A model generated the notes under the pieces. The model searched no databases, was not told where the DNA came from, and saw only the letters and a list, made by a program, of their open reading frames with translations. This document shows, piece after piece, positions 28,953-40,936 of a stretch of 64,000 bases of DNA (the stretch's first letter is position 1; each line of letters begins with the position of its first letter). The translations under genes and the position numbers were made by a program. Source of the stretch: Antedon mediterranea (Eukaryota > Echinodermata > Crinoidea > Comatulida > Antedonidae). Location of the stretch: assembly GCF_964355755.1 (NCBI RefSeq), contig NC_092679.1, forward strand, positions 5,332,001 through 5,396,000, given 5' to 3'.

Positions 28953-28975
28953 GGGATTTGGGATTGGGATTTGGG
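28953..28975 (+). other. G-quadruplex motif
   Basis: Four GGG tracts separated by 4, 3 and 4 bases (ATTT, ATT, ATTT) lie on the plus strand inside very AT-rich DNA. This satisfies the standard four-tract quadruplex pattern. Whether it folds in vivo is unknown. Confidence 0.75.
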
Positions 28976-29168
28976 ATTGGCAAATAATATATTTCGTAAT
29001 TTTAACATAATTGCCATAGAGGTCGCTATTTACTAATTATAATAATAATGTTACAAAATTACAAATTTTACAATAAATGATAGCATTATTATAGCTATTC
29101 GTCTATATAATCAAGAGCTTGAAAAATGTTGTTTTACAAACAAAAAAAAACATTGAAATAAATAACAA

Positions 29169-29273
29169 GGCCATATACATGGCTGGCCAAGCCGCGTGTT
29201 TGAGTTAGTGTTTACCGACTGACTGACCAACCAACCGATTTACACAGTGAGCTAGTGGCGTTTGCACGCGACT
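29169..29273 (+). repeat. Dispersed repeat R1, copy A
   Basis: About 105 bases beginning CCATATACATGGCTG, with AGTTAGTGTTTACC, a run of CCAAC/GACTG-type words, AGTGAGCT and an end near GTTTGCACGCGACT. It matches copies at 43869 and, inverted, at 55171. It looks like a short non-autonomous element or SINE-like repeat; the family is not identified. Confidence 0.75.
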
Positions 29274-29472
29274 AAAAACACTGAATAATTATCGATCAGA
29301 ACCCCAAAGTTTCATAATAATTATAACAGATAATCTAATCCACCCGCGCGGCAAAAATAAACAAAAAAACTGCTATGCTTCTATTTAATCATTCAAATGT
29401 ATTGGTGATGATCGGTACCGTAGGCTATCGGTAACTATAAAAAAAAATGTTTACAGCTTACGCCACAAATAA

Positions 29473-29764
29473 TAATAGGGACTTTAAGAAGCACGGCGGA
29501 CGACGAATATCCTGTGTTCGCTAGAGCGTAAAATAATATACAGTCCGCCGGCATATAATACCGTTTTATTCGTTAAGCACCCTTGAGCAAAGTGTAGTAG
29601 TATATTTCTCCAATTACCTACCATGTCTCGTGGCGCGGGGCCCTTTTGAATCGGTTGGCTCTGGTGATACAGACGACGGAATTTCACGCTAAGCTCCGCC
29701 CACTTTGTTAAAGCTCACCGTCCGTCCTATATGCTTCCCGTCGTGTTTCGTAAAGTCCCTATTA
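29473..29764. mobile_element. TA-flanked MITE, GC-rich
   Basis: A 292-bp element with inverted ends: TAATAGGGACTTTA on the left repeats inverted as TAAAGTCCCTATTA on the right, extending to about 27 bases with a few mismatches. The interior is clearly richer in G+C than its surroundings. TA or TTA target use fits Tc1/mariner- or Harbinger-type elements. The 67-codon minus-strand frame inside it is not convincing coding sequence. Confidence 0.8.
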
Positions 29765-31320
29765 CCAATGACGGAGGGACCACCGTATACAAAACATAGT
29801 GTAACAGTATATCTGTATCATAAAACACTCAACCTGTATCACTATTAGGCCTATGAAATTCAGTTGTTCAGTTACTTACAAAAACTGTACTTCTTGGATC
29901 GGATGTATTGTAGGTATAGAAAAACCAGAGTGGTTTCAGATTTTATTTACTGTACCGGCTGTTTGTGGGAAATTTAAATTATGAACGCGCCACCACCAGA
30001 ACAGCGAAAACAGAACGGAATTTGTTCAAAATTATAATATGCATGCCAATCAGATAAACAATTTTATCCAGAAATTAATTGTTTTTATATTGCATAGTTT
30101 ACTGTTTATATAATTGTCTACAAGCCGATTTAGTTATTTAAATATTTAATCTAAATGTGAATAATAATTGTTGCAATTGCCTGACACTCATGTAAACTAC
30201 CAGGACGCCACCTATAAACTTTTCTTCTACTTCGTACTTTATTGTGTACAAGTTAGGGTTTGTTTAGTTTCAATGCAACCAACAATTTAATATTAATATC
30301 GACTACTTCAGTATCTGACTATGGAAAGAAAAAATAAGGAATTATAGAAATATAATAAAACAAAAAAATAAGATTTTTTTTTTCAATAATGCTTACTTCA
30401 ATTCTAAAATTGATCATGTTTACATGGGTCTCTTCATATAAAATCCAAAGGTAAAACACTGAAAAATTGACAGTGTTGGCATGGTAACAATGGCTGGATC
30501 ATGAAAATACAAATGAAATAAGCAAAACGCTTATAAAAGCCAGAAAGAGGAAGGATAGTATAGATACGCTCTACCTAAAGTGTTGTGTCATAGTAGGCCT
30601 ATGTTTTTCTAAAAGAGGTGAAACATTCAGGATGCCAATTTTCTAGGAATATGTTTGTTCTATGACGTCATCAAACATGCATAGATGTTTTAGAATGTGA
30701 TACAGTACCACCACATGGATATTAATTTATTTAACAAATCATCAGTTAAATTCATTTTTATTATCTTGGCCTAACACATAGCTTGACATTTTCTAGTCAA
30801 GGATAAAAATATTAAACGCCAAAAAAAAAAACAGTAGGCCTAAAATTAAATCAGGGAGGTGAATTTACCTCCCTGCCTAAATCATCAAGAGCCACCATCC
30901 ACAGTCCGATGATAAAGATGATTGTTGCTGTGTGATTCTGACGTCATGACAGCTAATATGATAACTAAGTTACGGCGATTAGTTTGATAATTGACTTTTA
31001 CTAAATTTACACTAGCCAACTGTTTTGGCACGTCAGAATTAAAAACAATTCATCCAGTGTTAAAAAGACCTGACCACCACCGGTTCCTCACAGCTTGTCA
31101 TGGCCACCACCACGCCTACAACATTAACATTTTGAGGGACCTTCTTGATGTTAGCGTCTTCGAGAACTGGACAAACATAATCCAACCTAAATCAAACTTG
31201 AAAATATTCAATGTGTTTCCTTCCTTTTACAGACCGATTTTATTTTTTAAATCGTCACATATTACTTCTTATTAAATAAGACATAATAATGTTTTAGAAT
31301 GTAGATAAGATTGTACTGTA
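29765..31320. other. Six4/5 upstream region
   Basis: Non-coding DNA upstream of Six4/5. An inverted pair CAGGGAGGT / ACCTCCCTG with a 6-base spacer occurs at 30852-30875. An open frame of 94 codons at 30991-31275 shows no recognisable domain and is taken as chance. The base composition becomes less AT-rich towards the gene, so proximal regulatory sequence may lie here. Confidence 0.45.
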
Positions 31321-31615
31321 TAAACCAAACAAGAGGGTTATAAAATTTGTCTCCGATTCGGGGTACACCACACGAAGATAAACATCCTTTTCCGATCCCC
31401 AAAACAGATGGTTTAGTTTATCAGCTTCAGGACTTTGTATCAACCAATCAGAATCGTTCGTCTGGTAGCTTGCTATGCGACGGGTCGTGCTTAATGCCTA
31501 TCACAGCCCTGTGAATAGCTACTCACCAATCTTGACAACGCATTAGGAATTTCTTCTGACCCGCATTCGCTGTGTCCGTTGCAATATTATCCGCACTCGT
31601 CTTCTCTTACCAACT
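31321..31615 (+). promoter_or_regulatory. Six4/5 proximal promoter and 5'UTR (probable)
   Basis: A TATAAAA word lies at 31339-31345 and CCAAT words near 31443 and 31526, within 300 bases of the Six4/5 start codon. The transcription start cannot be fixed from sequence. The start codon context, AACTATGG, has A at -4 and G at +4. Confidence 0.45.
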
Positions 31616-32340
31616 ATGGATTCCCAAATTGAGAACGTCGACACGGAATTGGAAACCACGATAAATACTGGGGAGTCGGATATCAACCGTGGCCATCAGA
31701 ACCATAGCCTGCTGCCCCACAATTCGTTATTAAACAATATCGACAACACTCGGTCGGCGACAATTGTCGGATCGTTTACGGATGAAGATGTGAAAGCGTC
31801 GCTCGTCAGCTTTTCTCCGGAGCAAGTCGTATGTGTTTGTGAGGCCTTACGTCAAGAAGGGAACGTCGATCGTTTAGCTCGTTTTTTATTTTCTCTACCT
31901 GCAGATAATGCGCTTCAACGTCATGAACTGGTCCTCAGAGCTCGTGCGTTTGTTGCTTTTCGACAAAGTAGGTACAAAGAGCTGTATACAATTCTACAGA
32001 GCTTCCATTACAGCCCAGCCCTGCATGTTGAACTTCAAGATCTGTGGTATCGCGCACATTACAAAGAAGCAGAGGTTGCTAGGGGGCGTGCCTTGGGGGC
32101 TGTTGACAAATATCGAATTCGGCGAAAATATCCCCTTCCTCGAACCATCTGGGACGGTGAAGAGACTGTCTATTGCTTTAAAGAGAAATCAAGAGCTATG
32201 CTGAAAGATTGTTACAAACAAAATAAATATCCATCACCAGATGAAAAGAGGAATTTAGCCAAACTGACAGGTCTTACTCTGACCCAGGTTAGTAACTGGT
32301 TCAAGAATAGACGGCAAAGAGACAGAGCACCAGCAAGAAG
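31616..32340 (+). CDS. six4/5: Six4/5 exon 1 (SIX domain and homeodomain)
   Basis: Encodes residues 1-241 plus two bases of the next codon. It starts at the first ATG of the frame, preceded by stops. It ends CCAGCAAGAAG before the donor GTAAAT at 32341; without splicing the frame hits TAA at once. It holds the complete SIX domain and homeodomain. The overlapping 98-codon frame at 31908-32204 is a shadow. Confidence 0.95.
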
Positions 32341-35300
32341 GTAAATTACTTGAAATTTTTTTAAAATTTAACATACAAAAAAAGAGGGATATGACCGGTT
32401 GGGCCGCCGACAAGTTGAGCCGCCGGTAATTTCTATGAAACGCCCAGTGCGTCTTTTACGACATTTCGCGTAGTGATAGAGGGGTGTCCTAGTACATAAG
32501 TTCATGGTCTTTAGGTTTATTGTGTCATGAAAATAAATAATAATTACATACTACAATTGTGTTGGTTTGAACCGCCATAACAACACAGCAAAGGAAAGTC
32601 ATATTTAATAATTTAATTGTTTTTAATCTTTCAAATTCTTTCAAGTGCAGTGCACTCCATAATATTTTTCTCGCGTAAAATCATGTTGTCTCTCAGGACT
32701 AATAGAGTATTGATACTCTTCGAATGAGGTTAAATAATAATTATTTTTTATCTACTATCTTTTAATATCATATTTTATTGAATTTTACAATGTTAATACA
32801 CAAAATATTTTACTAAAAAACGGTGGTTTTATGCAATTATTTTACCGAAAAATGGAGTAGGCCTAGTTCATACAACTGCCGCCTAAGGGGGCAACATGTT
32901 TACGTCATTTTTGGCTAAAAACGATCATTTTCGGTCATGTTTTAGGCCTTATATTTTGGAATCTACAAGTCAGATATTCATAATTATTTCTCTTTAATTA
33001 TAATATTTAATAATATATACTAAAAACCGTGATATATAAACTTTGGAATATACATCGTTATATCTAATAATTAATATAAATAGAACTTCTATTAAATAGA
33101 AACGAGCACCGGCGAAAGTAAGCATTTGGCGTTTCATAGAAAATAACGTTTTTCTGGCGGCGGCTCAACTTGTCGGCGGCTCAACTTGGCCTAATCCAAA
33201 AAAAGAGACTGTGACATGTGGTGCAAACTGGTCCACATGAGGGGGGAGGGGATTAAAAATGTATGTAATGTGTTTAATAATAATTTATTTGGAAGCTACA
33301 GTTTTGAAACAGTGGCACACTTCTTGAATGAAGGTACGTCCAGAGTAAAGTAAAATAAATGTTAGAGAAAAAAAGTGATTTATGATTCTATAGCTTAGAC
33401 CATCATGGAGGAATTATTATAAAGTGCAGCAGCACCAGAACTTCTTAGTAAGACATTACTACGCTACCAATATTAAGAATTTATTATGGTGATTTTTATA
33501 TTATAAAGTTTTTTTACAAATAAATATATTACTGTATTTGGAAAGAAATAGAACTGTATTTTTTGTGATAATATTAAAGATGTATTGTCCCCCTGAAAAA
33601 ATAATAATGTAACATAATAATTATTCACCAAAAATTAGATCGAAAAAAAAATGTATTTACCTGAAAAAAATGTAATTCAAAGCAAAAAATGGTCAAATTG
33701 GCTGCCAGCCAATGGATTTTTGGTTGAATTTAACCATTTATTTTGTCATTTTACAAGTGAAAACATTATTTTTGGGTTTCTTTTTTTCTATGGAAGTGAT
33801 TAATTTATCAAAACTACAAAATAACATATATTCAAAGTCTGATTTAATTATTCTAAATGTTTCATGTTTTTGGGGGACAATACATCTTTAATGTACGATA
33901 CAGACTAGTGTCGTTCAATGCGTTAATAATTTGATTGACAGATCTACTAACAAATTGTTTATTCTCATTATCATTTCTTAATTGTTATATTCAGCTAGTG
34001 AATATACAATTAACTCTGTCTGGAACGACCCATGTTTATTTTATAGTTTGTTTATTCCCAATTAAAGTTATCTTCATCGCGTCTTTCCTTCCTTTGCCGG
34101 TTGTTTATTTGCTAATCTGTACTGTACTTAAAACTTTATTACTAAAAACCTATTTAGTTTCCTGCATTTATAAAACCACAACACATTGTATTTATTGGAA
34201 AACAATCGGAAGTTATAGTAAGGGTATTCAGTTTCCCAGTGACTACCTTTTATATCATACATTTATTATATTTATGTACTATTTCCAGGACAATTACTTG
34301 ATTAAAATTCTTGGATGTCCTAAACATTCATACTTACACGATACTGCAGTTCTGAACAAAGTTAAACAAAGATCACAGCTAAATTTTTCCATTTCAAATT
34401 CTGCTTCTAACAATTCTTATTTGGAGTTTTAATTTAAAAAATAACCCAGACTTGCCTGAAAAATACATTTACAATTGTAACAATTTTATCAATTATGGTC
34501 ACAGATTCCTATAATGAAATACATTGGCATGGCTCGGTTATCAGAACTATTGAATGGAGCTATGCAATTAAAATAGCTTCATAATCTCTGTAAAAAGAAG
34601 TATTAACAAGTACGTAATATAAAGATGTTTTTCCATGCTATATTATCATGGAGCTATCTAATTTATAGGTCCATGCTATTATAAATAGGCTTTTGTTTAT
34701 CCAATAATACGTAACAATTATTACGTAATAATACAATAAAGAGGAAATGTCGACACAAGTCTACAGTTAGTGGCCAGGGTATATATTAATAATTATACCT
34801 CCATCCATGGTATAATAGCGCAGTACATACATTTTGTAGAATGTATTTAAATACCAGATATTAAATTATTAATTAACTTATACCAACTGGCATTTTTTTC
34901 CAACCCTCCTTAAAATGAAGTTTGAATAAAATACATATAAAGTTTTTGCATTGAAAAACATTCATTCATACGACATACAACATACTTTATCATCTCCATA
35001 AGAAGAAATTACAGTAGCTTGTAAAACAACAAGGTAAGACATGACATAAAAACTAGTTCTAGATACATCGACTTATGTATGTTATTAAAATTGGCCTATT
35101 GCATAAAAAAGGCACGATTATAACAAGTCACAAGTCCAAAACATTCATTAATACTAGTTCTAGATACATCGACTCATGTACTGTTATTAAAATTGGCCTA
35201 TTGTATAAAAAGGCACGATGATAACAAGTTACAAGTCCAAAACATTCATTAATACTAGTTCTAGATACATCGACTCATGTACTGTTATTAAAATTGGCCT

Positions 35301-38300
35301 ATTGCATAAAAAAGGCACGATGATAACAAGTCGTAAGTCCAAAACATTCATTAATAGTAATACTAGTTCTAGATACATCGACTCATGTACTGTTATTAAA
35401 ATTGGCCTATTGCATAAAAAAGGCACGATAATAACAAGTCACAGGTCCAAAACATTCATTAATACTAGTTCTAGATACATCGACTCATGTACTGTTATTA
35501 AAATTGGCCTATTGCATAAAAAAGGCACGATGATAACAAGTCATAAGTCCAATTAAACTTGCTCTGATTAATACCAGCTGTTGACGATGTCGAACGCTTT
35601 CAGACTTTGTGATAAATCACTTTGCGGACCAACTTGCACTTTCACCTCGCATTCACCAAACAATCAATCATACTAGTAAATAAGGTATTCTTCAACACTA
35701 AATTAAAATACGAAAGTTTAACCTAATTTGTTAAATTATAATAAAATTATTATGATCGTATAAATATATTATACTTCGTGTTTTTATTCTGATTCACTGG
35801 GTTGCCTTCAAATTGATTGGAGGTCGGTAAAAGTCCACTCGATAGTGGATTACATTACTATTACTATTTGTAATGTTTTGGGGACTTCTTATTAAAAACA
35901 AGAAGATATCCTCCGCAAAACATGCAAAACAAAGATAAATACATAGTTTAAGAAAATGTTTTCTTTATAAATATGTATTTATTCATAGACAATTCCAGAC
36001 AATAAACTAATTCCTTATGATGAATCATTTTGTTCCTTTATTTTCTTTTAATATTATGGTTTTATTTATTTAATTTGAAATTTAAATAGAGAAGGTAACA
36101 TTCTCTGAACCATCTGCTATCCAAGAGTCCTCTCTTAAAATATAACAACTATACTTAAATTTAAATTAAACTCCAAACAATATAAGATATAAAAAAAAAT
36201 TTATCAGATAAATTTTTTTTTTTCGATCTAATTTTGGTCAGAGTGAATAACTATCATGTATAAATTTAAAATGGCATTCAACAACATATATATCTTTGTA
36301 CTGTAACACATGATTAATTAAAAAAAATATCCATTAATTATCCAAAAACAATAGGTTATAAACACAATAGGGTAAGCAAGCGCTAAAGCATCATTTATTG
36401 TACAGGTAACATTAAGAGTAGCTAGTTCAATCAATATTAATTTTTGCTGCAATGGGTTAAAAAAAATCAAGAAAAAAAAATTAATTATTTTATTTCGAAA
36501 TTAATTATGTCTTGTTCTCAGTTATTTTTTTTATAAACATGATTAATGTTTGTTTATCCACATGACCTTGTGTCCTACGGGACACTACACACATTTATAT
36601 AAACAAATTTTTATGGTAAAGTGGATGCATTTGAAGTGGTTATGCAGGGAGTTGGGGTTATGATCACAATTTGATTAGGTAGACTTTTTTTTTTATTGTA
36701 CAGACAGTATTAAGTTTGTGTATATTTTGTATATCGGTCGAGTGCCACTGCTATAAAAGTGTAAACTCCAAATAAATTATTATTATTTCGTTTATCATTA
36801 ATGTTTACATTTGTAATTTCAAATACAGTAATTAAAACATGGAACATCATCGTGTCTGTTGCTATGATACCGCATAAACAACTTTTCACTGATAAAACAA
36901 TGTTTGGATTAAACCATTCATTTGTCCACGTTTAACTCTAAAAAACGCTCATAAAATATGTTTGTGTGTTTTAGGGTTTTATACGCGCTACCATACAACA
37001 AATCACAAATCTGTGCGCGTTTCTTGTTTTTTAACGTTGTGTACAGTTGTTAAAGAAATACTTATAAGGACATGTAGACACTAACACAATAACAAACCAT
37101 CTTTTCATAAACAGACAAAAATGGAAGACGGAAAACTTTAAGAAAAAGTATAATTTTAGTGTATTGGTGATTTGAATGGAGAAAATATTTAGTTATAACA
37201 TACGATTAAATCATCTACTAGTACTAGGACCACGTGTTTTGATACACAGTAATGACTCATCAATCAGTTTATTTAAATTTACTGTTTAAGTATACTTCCT
37301 ATATCTGCAAATACAAATACAAAACTATTGTGTTGGTCGCTTATTAAAAGCATAATAAAAACACAAACTGTACAGTACATGTATTACCGATCACCATCGA
37401 GTTGTTTAACCTCAAGGCGTACTACCAGCCACACATTCCTATACCGGTTAGGCGTGTTATTATTGAATATCATTCCAGTACACAGACTATACGATTTATT
37501 ATTTTGTTATTCCTAGCGAGATATTAAAAATAGGCCTAATTGTACTGTCCTTCTAAATTAATAATAAAATAACAATTTTAAATATCATATAATATTTACC
37601 ATACCATTGTTTATACTTAAATTACAATATTTGCAAATTTAGGCCTATTATTATACTAATAAAACGTTATTCTATAAATTAAAACAAAAATTGAATAGAA
37701 CAGGGGAAAATCATAATGGCAAAATTTTTCCTACATTCTAGGAGTTTTATCAGGAGATAATCTATATTATTTTGACAACTCTTCTAACATGACTACAGTG
37801 CTGATTTTGGAAGAAACATATTGTACGAGGAAAGACGCTCCATAAATTTACATTTTTCATTCATTTTTTTTCATTTTTCATGAATTACACCAAGAAATAC
37901 CTGCAGAAATTAAGTTCATGCATATCTTGTAGAAATGACAAACTCAGATCTAGGAACATTTACGCATTGAATTCCAAAGCGAGCATTGTTTTATGACGTC
38001 AATGTTCCTTTACTTTGTGCAACTCCTTATGATTGATTTTTTTTTACCACCACAAGTGAAATATCCTCAATATATTCTCTCATACACTGTCCTTAGATTT
38101 TAGCTTTGTTTTGGGACTTTCCACAATGATGAGAATCTCCTCAATTAAGATGTCGTTTTTGAGATGTGACATGTCTTTCCGGCTAATGGATTGTTAAGCC
38201 TAATTAAGGTTACTATAGATAATGGTAAAGAAAGGGAGTGCTGATTGTATGCAGTACCGTACCGTATACTGGCACAATTAACTAGCGCCATGATTGATAC

Positions 38301-39708
38301 ATTATAATATCCATAATCACTGTAAACCTAATTATTCAAGTTTTGTCATTTAAGAAACGGACGTTTTTAGGACACCCACGACTTTGTTATTAGCCATCGG
38401 CTATATAGACCACCACACCTGGTCATTTTAACGCACCATAGTTTAAACTTGTCGCATCTCTTAAAATACGTTATGTATATAGAAATCAATAAGCGGTTAC
38501 AAAAATCATTAGTTCTAATCACACGGGAAAAAAACTTCTAACATTTTGAAGTTCATCCATGGCTTTTTACATGGCTTTAAGAATGGCTTTCATTTAACTG
38601 TAGGTAAACGCGTTTAACTGTAGGTAAACACGTTTTGATGAACACATTTTGCGTCGTATAGATCCAATAGAGCAAAACTGAGTAATAAATAATAATACAA
38701 ATAGGTCATTCTTATATAGCGCATATAAGCAAGCTCTCAAACTAGTTTGAAAAAAAGTGTGATGAGCCCAAATATGGTAGTGATATTGCTTAAATAATTA
38801 TGGTTACGTATTGATATGACATTATCATGTCCATATATGGGCAAATCACATTTTTTATAGAGTTGACAGAGCTTTAAAATAACAAAAACTGTACTATTAA
38901 TATTTTGATTTGAATTACTGGCTGTTCATTTAAATATTCGTTTCAAAATTTCTAACATTTTTGTTTTTTTTATAATAGTGATATGGAACACAATATGACT
39001 AATAATATGGAATCACCGGAAATAGGCCCAGAAGGAAAATTCATGCCAAATGGTAATGGACTGTCAAGCCCACCCATGGACGTTGGTGGCACACCCTCTG
39101 CAATCTCCTTGACAACTAAAGACACAAAATGTACTGTAATCAAAACAGAATTTGATTCAGACACACCGGCGGACGAATCTTGGCAGCACCATCTTGGCAG
39201 TAACAAACATACAAACCAACAAATAACATCACCAGTTTTTCCCGTCGCAGTTGTAGCAAGTGACAACGGACCTTACTTCCAAAACTCTGGACTTTTTATG
39301 AATCCGTCCTTACTTAGTTCCGCATTGGCGTTCTCCTCAATGAACACAACTGCGGCACAAGCATTTATGTCCACGATGGCTGCCAACGCCGCGTTTACAA
39401 ATACACCGCTTCCAGTACCAGCTACAACTGGTTCAACACATGCATCTACAGGTCTTCTTCCAATCTCGTTTCCAGCCGCCGTCCCAGCAAATTCTGCAGC
39501 GGTTACCAACAACGCGACCACTGAGTCCCCACAAGCACTGAACATCAGTAACTCAACGTTGACAACATTGACAACAGTAACACCTCTTTTGACATCTGCT
39601 GCTGTTAGCTCAATCTCTCCAATTACGCACACGACTAACGCTCTGCCAACTATCTCCACCTTGACGATGCCTCAACCAGTGTCGGTTGGTTCTTTAGTAT
39701 CGCAGTAA
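31616..39708 (+). CDS. six4/5: Six4/5 homeobox transcription factor (two exons)
   Basis: DNA-binding transcription factor of the Six/sine oculis family; family members act with Eya and Dach in mesoderm, sensory and neural development. Joining 31616-32340 to 38979-39708 gives 484 residues in one continuous frame (AG + T at the junction). The SIX domain runs from about residue 65 to 170 and the homeodomain from about 178 to 237. The ETVYCFK motif at 173-179 is the Six4/5 type (Six1/2 has ETSYCFK), and the recognition helix has WFKNRRQ with Lys at homeodomain position 50. The C-terminus is Ser/Thr/Ala-rich and carries a sumoylation-like IKTE. The protein is shorter than vertebrate SIX4 and SIX5 because the activation region is compact. 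The single intron is 6,638 bp. Subfamily assignment is strong. Confidence 0.95.
32387..33196. mobile_element. 810-bp inverted-repeat DNA element with 11-bp target duplication
   Basis: Flanked by an exact 11-base direct repeat, CAAAAAAAGAG (32376-32386 and 33197-33207). Inverted ends of about 50-60 bases share CGCCGACAAGTTGAGCCGCCG and TTTCTATGAAACGCC. No transposase frame, so it is non-autonomous. A target duplication of 9-11 bases and long inverted ends suggest a Mutator-like element (inference). It begins 46 bases after the Six4/5 donor site. Confidence 0.88.
33208..33573. other. Six4/5 intron, no element recognised
   Basis: AT-rich intron sequence between two transposons. Nothing recognised. 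Confidence 0.5.
33574..33891. mobile_element. TTAA-flanked MITE, copy 3
   Basis: A 318-bp element in the Six4/5 intron with TTAA at both ends and exact inverted ends AGATGTATTGTCCCCC / GGGGGACAATACATCT. It shares the internal palindrome TTGGCTGCCAGCCAA with copy 2. This is the best-preserved pair of ends among the copies here, so it may be a recent insertion. Confidence 0.92.
33892..35052. other. Six4/5 intron, AT-rich
   Basis: Contains the longest chance frame in the window (33935-34432, 165 codons). It is rich in Ile, Leu, Phe and Tyr, as expected from AT-rich DNA, with no recognisable motif or promoter, so it is not called as a gene. TATTACGTAATAAT-type palindromes occur near 34712-34735. 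Confidence 0.5.
35053..35556. repeat. Tandem repeat of about 101 bp, five copies
   Basis: Units begin CTAGTTCTAGATACATCGAC at 35053, 35154, 35255, 35363 and 35465 (spacing 101, 101, 108, 102). Each ends in ATAAAAAAGGCACGAT. The 6-base insertion AGTAAT in one unit and variation in an A run explain the length changes. The spacings of 108 and 102 are multiples of three, which keeps a 112-codon frame open by chance. It lies in the Six4/5 intron. Confidence 0.93.
35557..38978. other. Six4/5 intron, 3' part
   Basis: AT-rich intron with one recognisable transposon relic (36190-36290) and a 20-base direct duplication around 38597-38636 (units containing GTTTAACTGTAGGTAAAC). No extra exon is needed, since the phases of the two Six4/5 exons match directly. 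Confidence 0.5.
36190..36290 (-). mobile_element. Truncated TTAA MITE relic
   Basis: Read on the minus strand, this matches the left interior of the TTAA family (GTTGAAT, GCCAT, ATAGTTATTCAC, GACCAAAATTAGATCGAAAA). The terminal AGATGTATTGTCCCCC is lost. Confidence 0.6.
38979..39708 (+). CDS. six4/5: Six4/5 exon 2 (C-terminal region)
   Basis: Starts after TTTTTTTTATAATAG and reads T GAT ATG, completing AGT with exon 1. It encodes 242 residues to TAA at 39706: low-complexity, rich in Ser, Thr, Ala, Pro and Asn, with few aromatic residues, as in Six activation regions. TVIKTEFD contains a consensus sumoylation core. Long frames on the minus strand here (38970-39266, 39273-39659) are shadows. 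Confidence 0.9.
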
Positions 39709-40680
39709 CCAAAGATGTCATACAGATGCCGGCTCATCTGTCCATTGCTGTAAATTATATAAGTAGAGGCCTATGATGGAAAACGCTTCACGTCACGTCC
39801 ATTTTTTTCACACAAAAAATACACTGTTAGTGTTATCGATATGCGACTTTTAACTAAATTAATATGCAACTTAGAAATGTACAGTTAATATTTGTATTGA
39901 ACATTTTGTATTGAATAGGCCTATGCAATGTTTAATGTTTTAAAGTTTACTTTTGTTAATGTTTTAAACTAACAGTAATTACTACGCAAGTACGACACAA
40001 TATTAACACATTTAGTTCATAATGTTATCTGTAAAGTACATGATTTTATATTGTTAAACGATAAATAGGACCTTTTATTTCTTAATACTAAAGCACATTC
40101 GTTGTTGTTATTTTACGAGCGTTATGTTAAAATTAAATTTAAAATAGAATGAAGCTATTATGCAATACTTTAGACACATTCCAACATGGTGTACATGACG
40201 TAGGAAAGATTGACACGATGTGTCACCGAGTGTGCGCATTACTGATACAGTATTACTTTGGTCAGGTTTTTCTTTTAGAAGATTTTGCCTTTTCCTGAAA
40301 ACTAAGACAAGTGTGGCCGTGGGGAATAATAATTTAATACAGGTATTGTACTGTATTGGAATATTTGGTGCATTTTTGTAAATTTAATTTTATGAAAAGT
40401 TGGATGAAATGGAAACTATAGATTATTTTATACGATTTAGTGTATATATTACCATAGAGATTATAATATCTCTATGATATTACTTATCACAACTAGGTCT
40501 ACAACTGCAATGCATTTATGTTGATAATGTTTATAAATACTATACCATCGGTTGTCATACAATTTCAATTGAATGTTTTGACAGCAGACAGTTTCATTTT
40601 ACGTTGACATTTGCGAAGTTATATTCTTTTGTTTCCTTAAAAGATTGATGTCAAAGGTCGCAATAAAATTAAAAGTATTG
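39709..40680 (+). other. six4/5: Six4/5 3'UTR (probable)
   Basis: The first canonical AATAAA after the stop is at 40662-40667, giving a 3'UTR of about 970 bases. No competing gene is seen. Cleavage about 10-25 bases beyond is expected but not visible. Confidence 0.5.
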
Positions 40681-40778
40681 TTTTGCTTGGGATAAATGAT
40701 AAGTACCATATCGATAAATAAGGCGGCCCTCAAACTAACAAATATATATTAACACGTCAATAGCGAACTTTAAAGCAT

Positions 40779-40925
40779 GGTTTCTACTAGAAACAAACGC
40801 AACGACGTATGCGCAACAATACAAGTGAGTTGACCAATCACAATCGACAGTCCAGATGATCCATCTTGTTTTGAGATTACAGCGCCGACGCACTTACGTC
40901 ATTGCGTTGCGTCCTAGTGGGAGCC
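40779..40925. mobile_element. Short inverted-repeat MITE, about 147 bp
   Basis: The left end GGTTTCTACTAGAAACAAAC and following GCAACGACGTA are mirrored on the right by TTACGTCATTGCGTTGCGTC and CTAGTGGGAGCC. No clear target duplication. The interior includes TTGACCAATCACA. Superfamily not assigned. Confidence 0.7.
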
Positions 40926-40936
40926 TAGATTGAGGT

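Noticed and set aside
30991-31275. 94-codon open frame just upstream of Six4/5
   Set aside because: No recognisable domain; in promoter-proximal sequence. Not impossible, but unsupported.
33935-34432. 165-codon open frame in the Six4/5 intron
   Set aside because: Hydrophobic composition follows from AT-rich DNA; no motif, no start context, no splice partner, and it lies inside a well-supported intron.
35218-35556. Repetitive 112-codon frame
   Set aside because: Created by tandem units whose lengths happen to be multiples of three; upstream units break the frame.
39273-39659. 128-codon minus-strand frame over Six4/5 exon 2 (and 38970-39266)
   Set aside because: Shadow of the plus-strand coding exon, whose frame joins exon 1 in phase.
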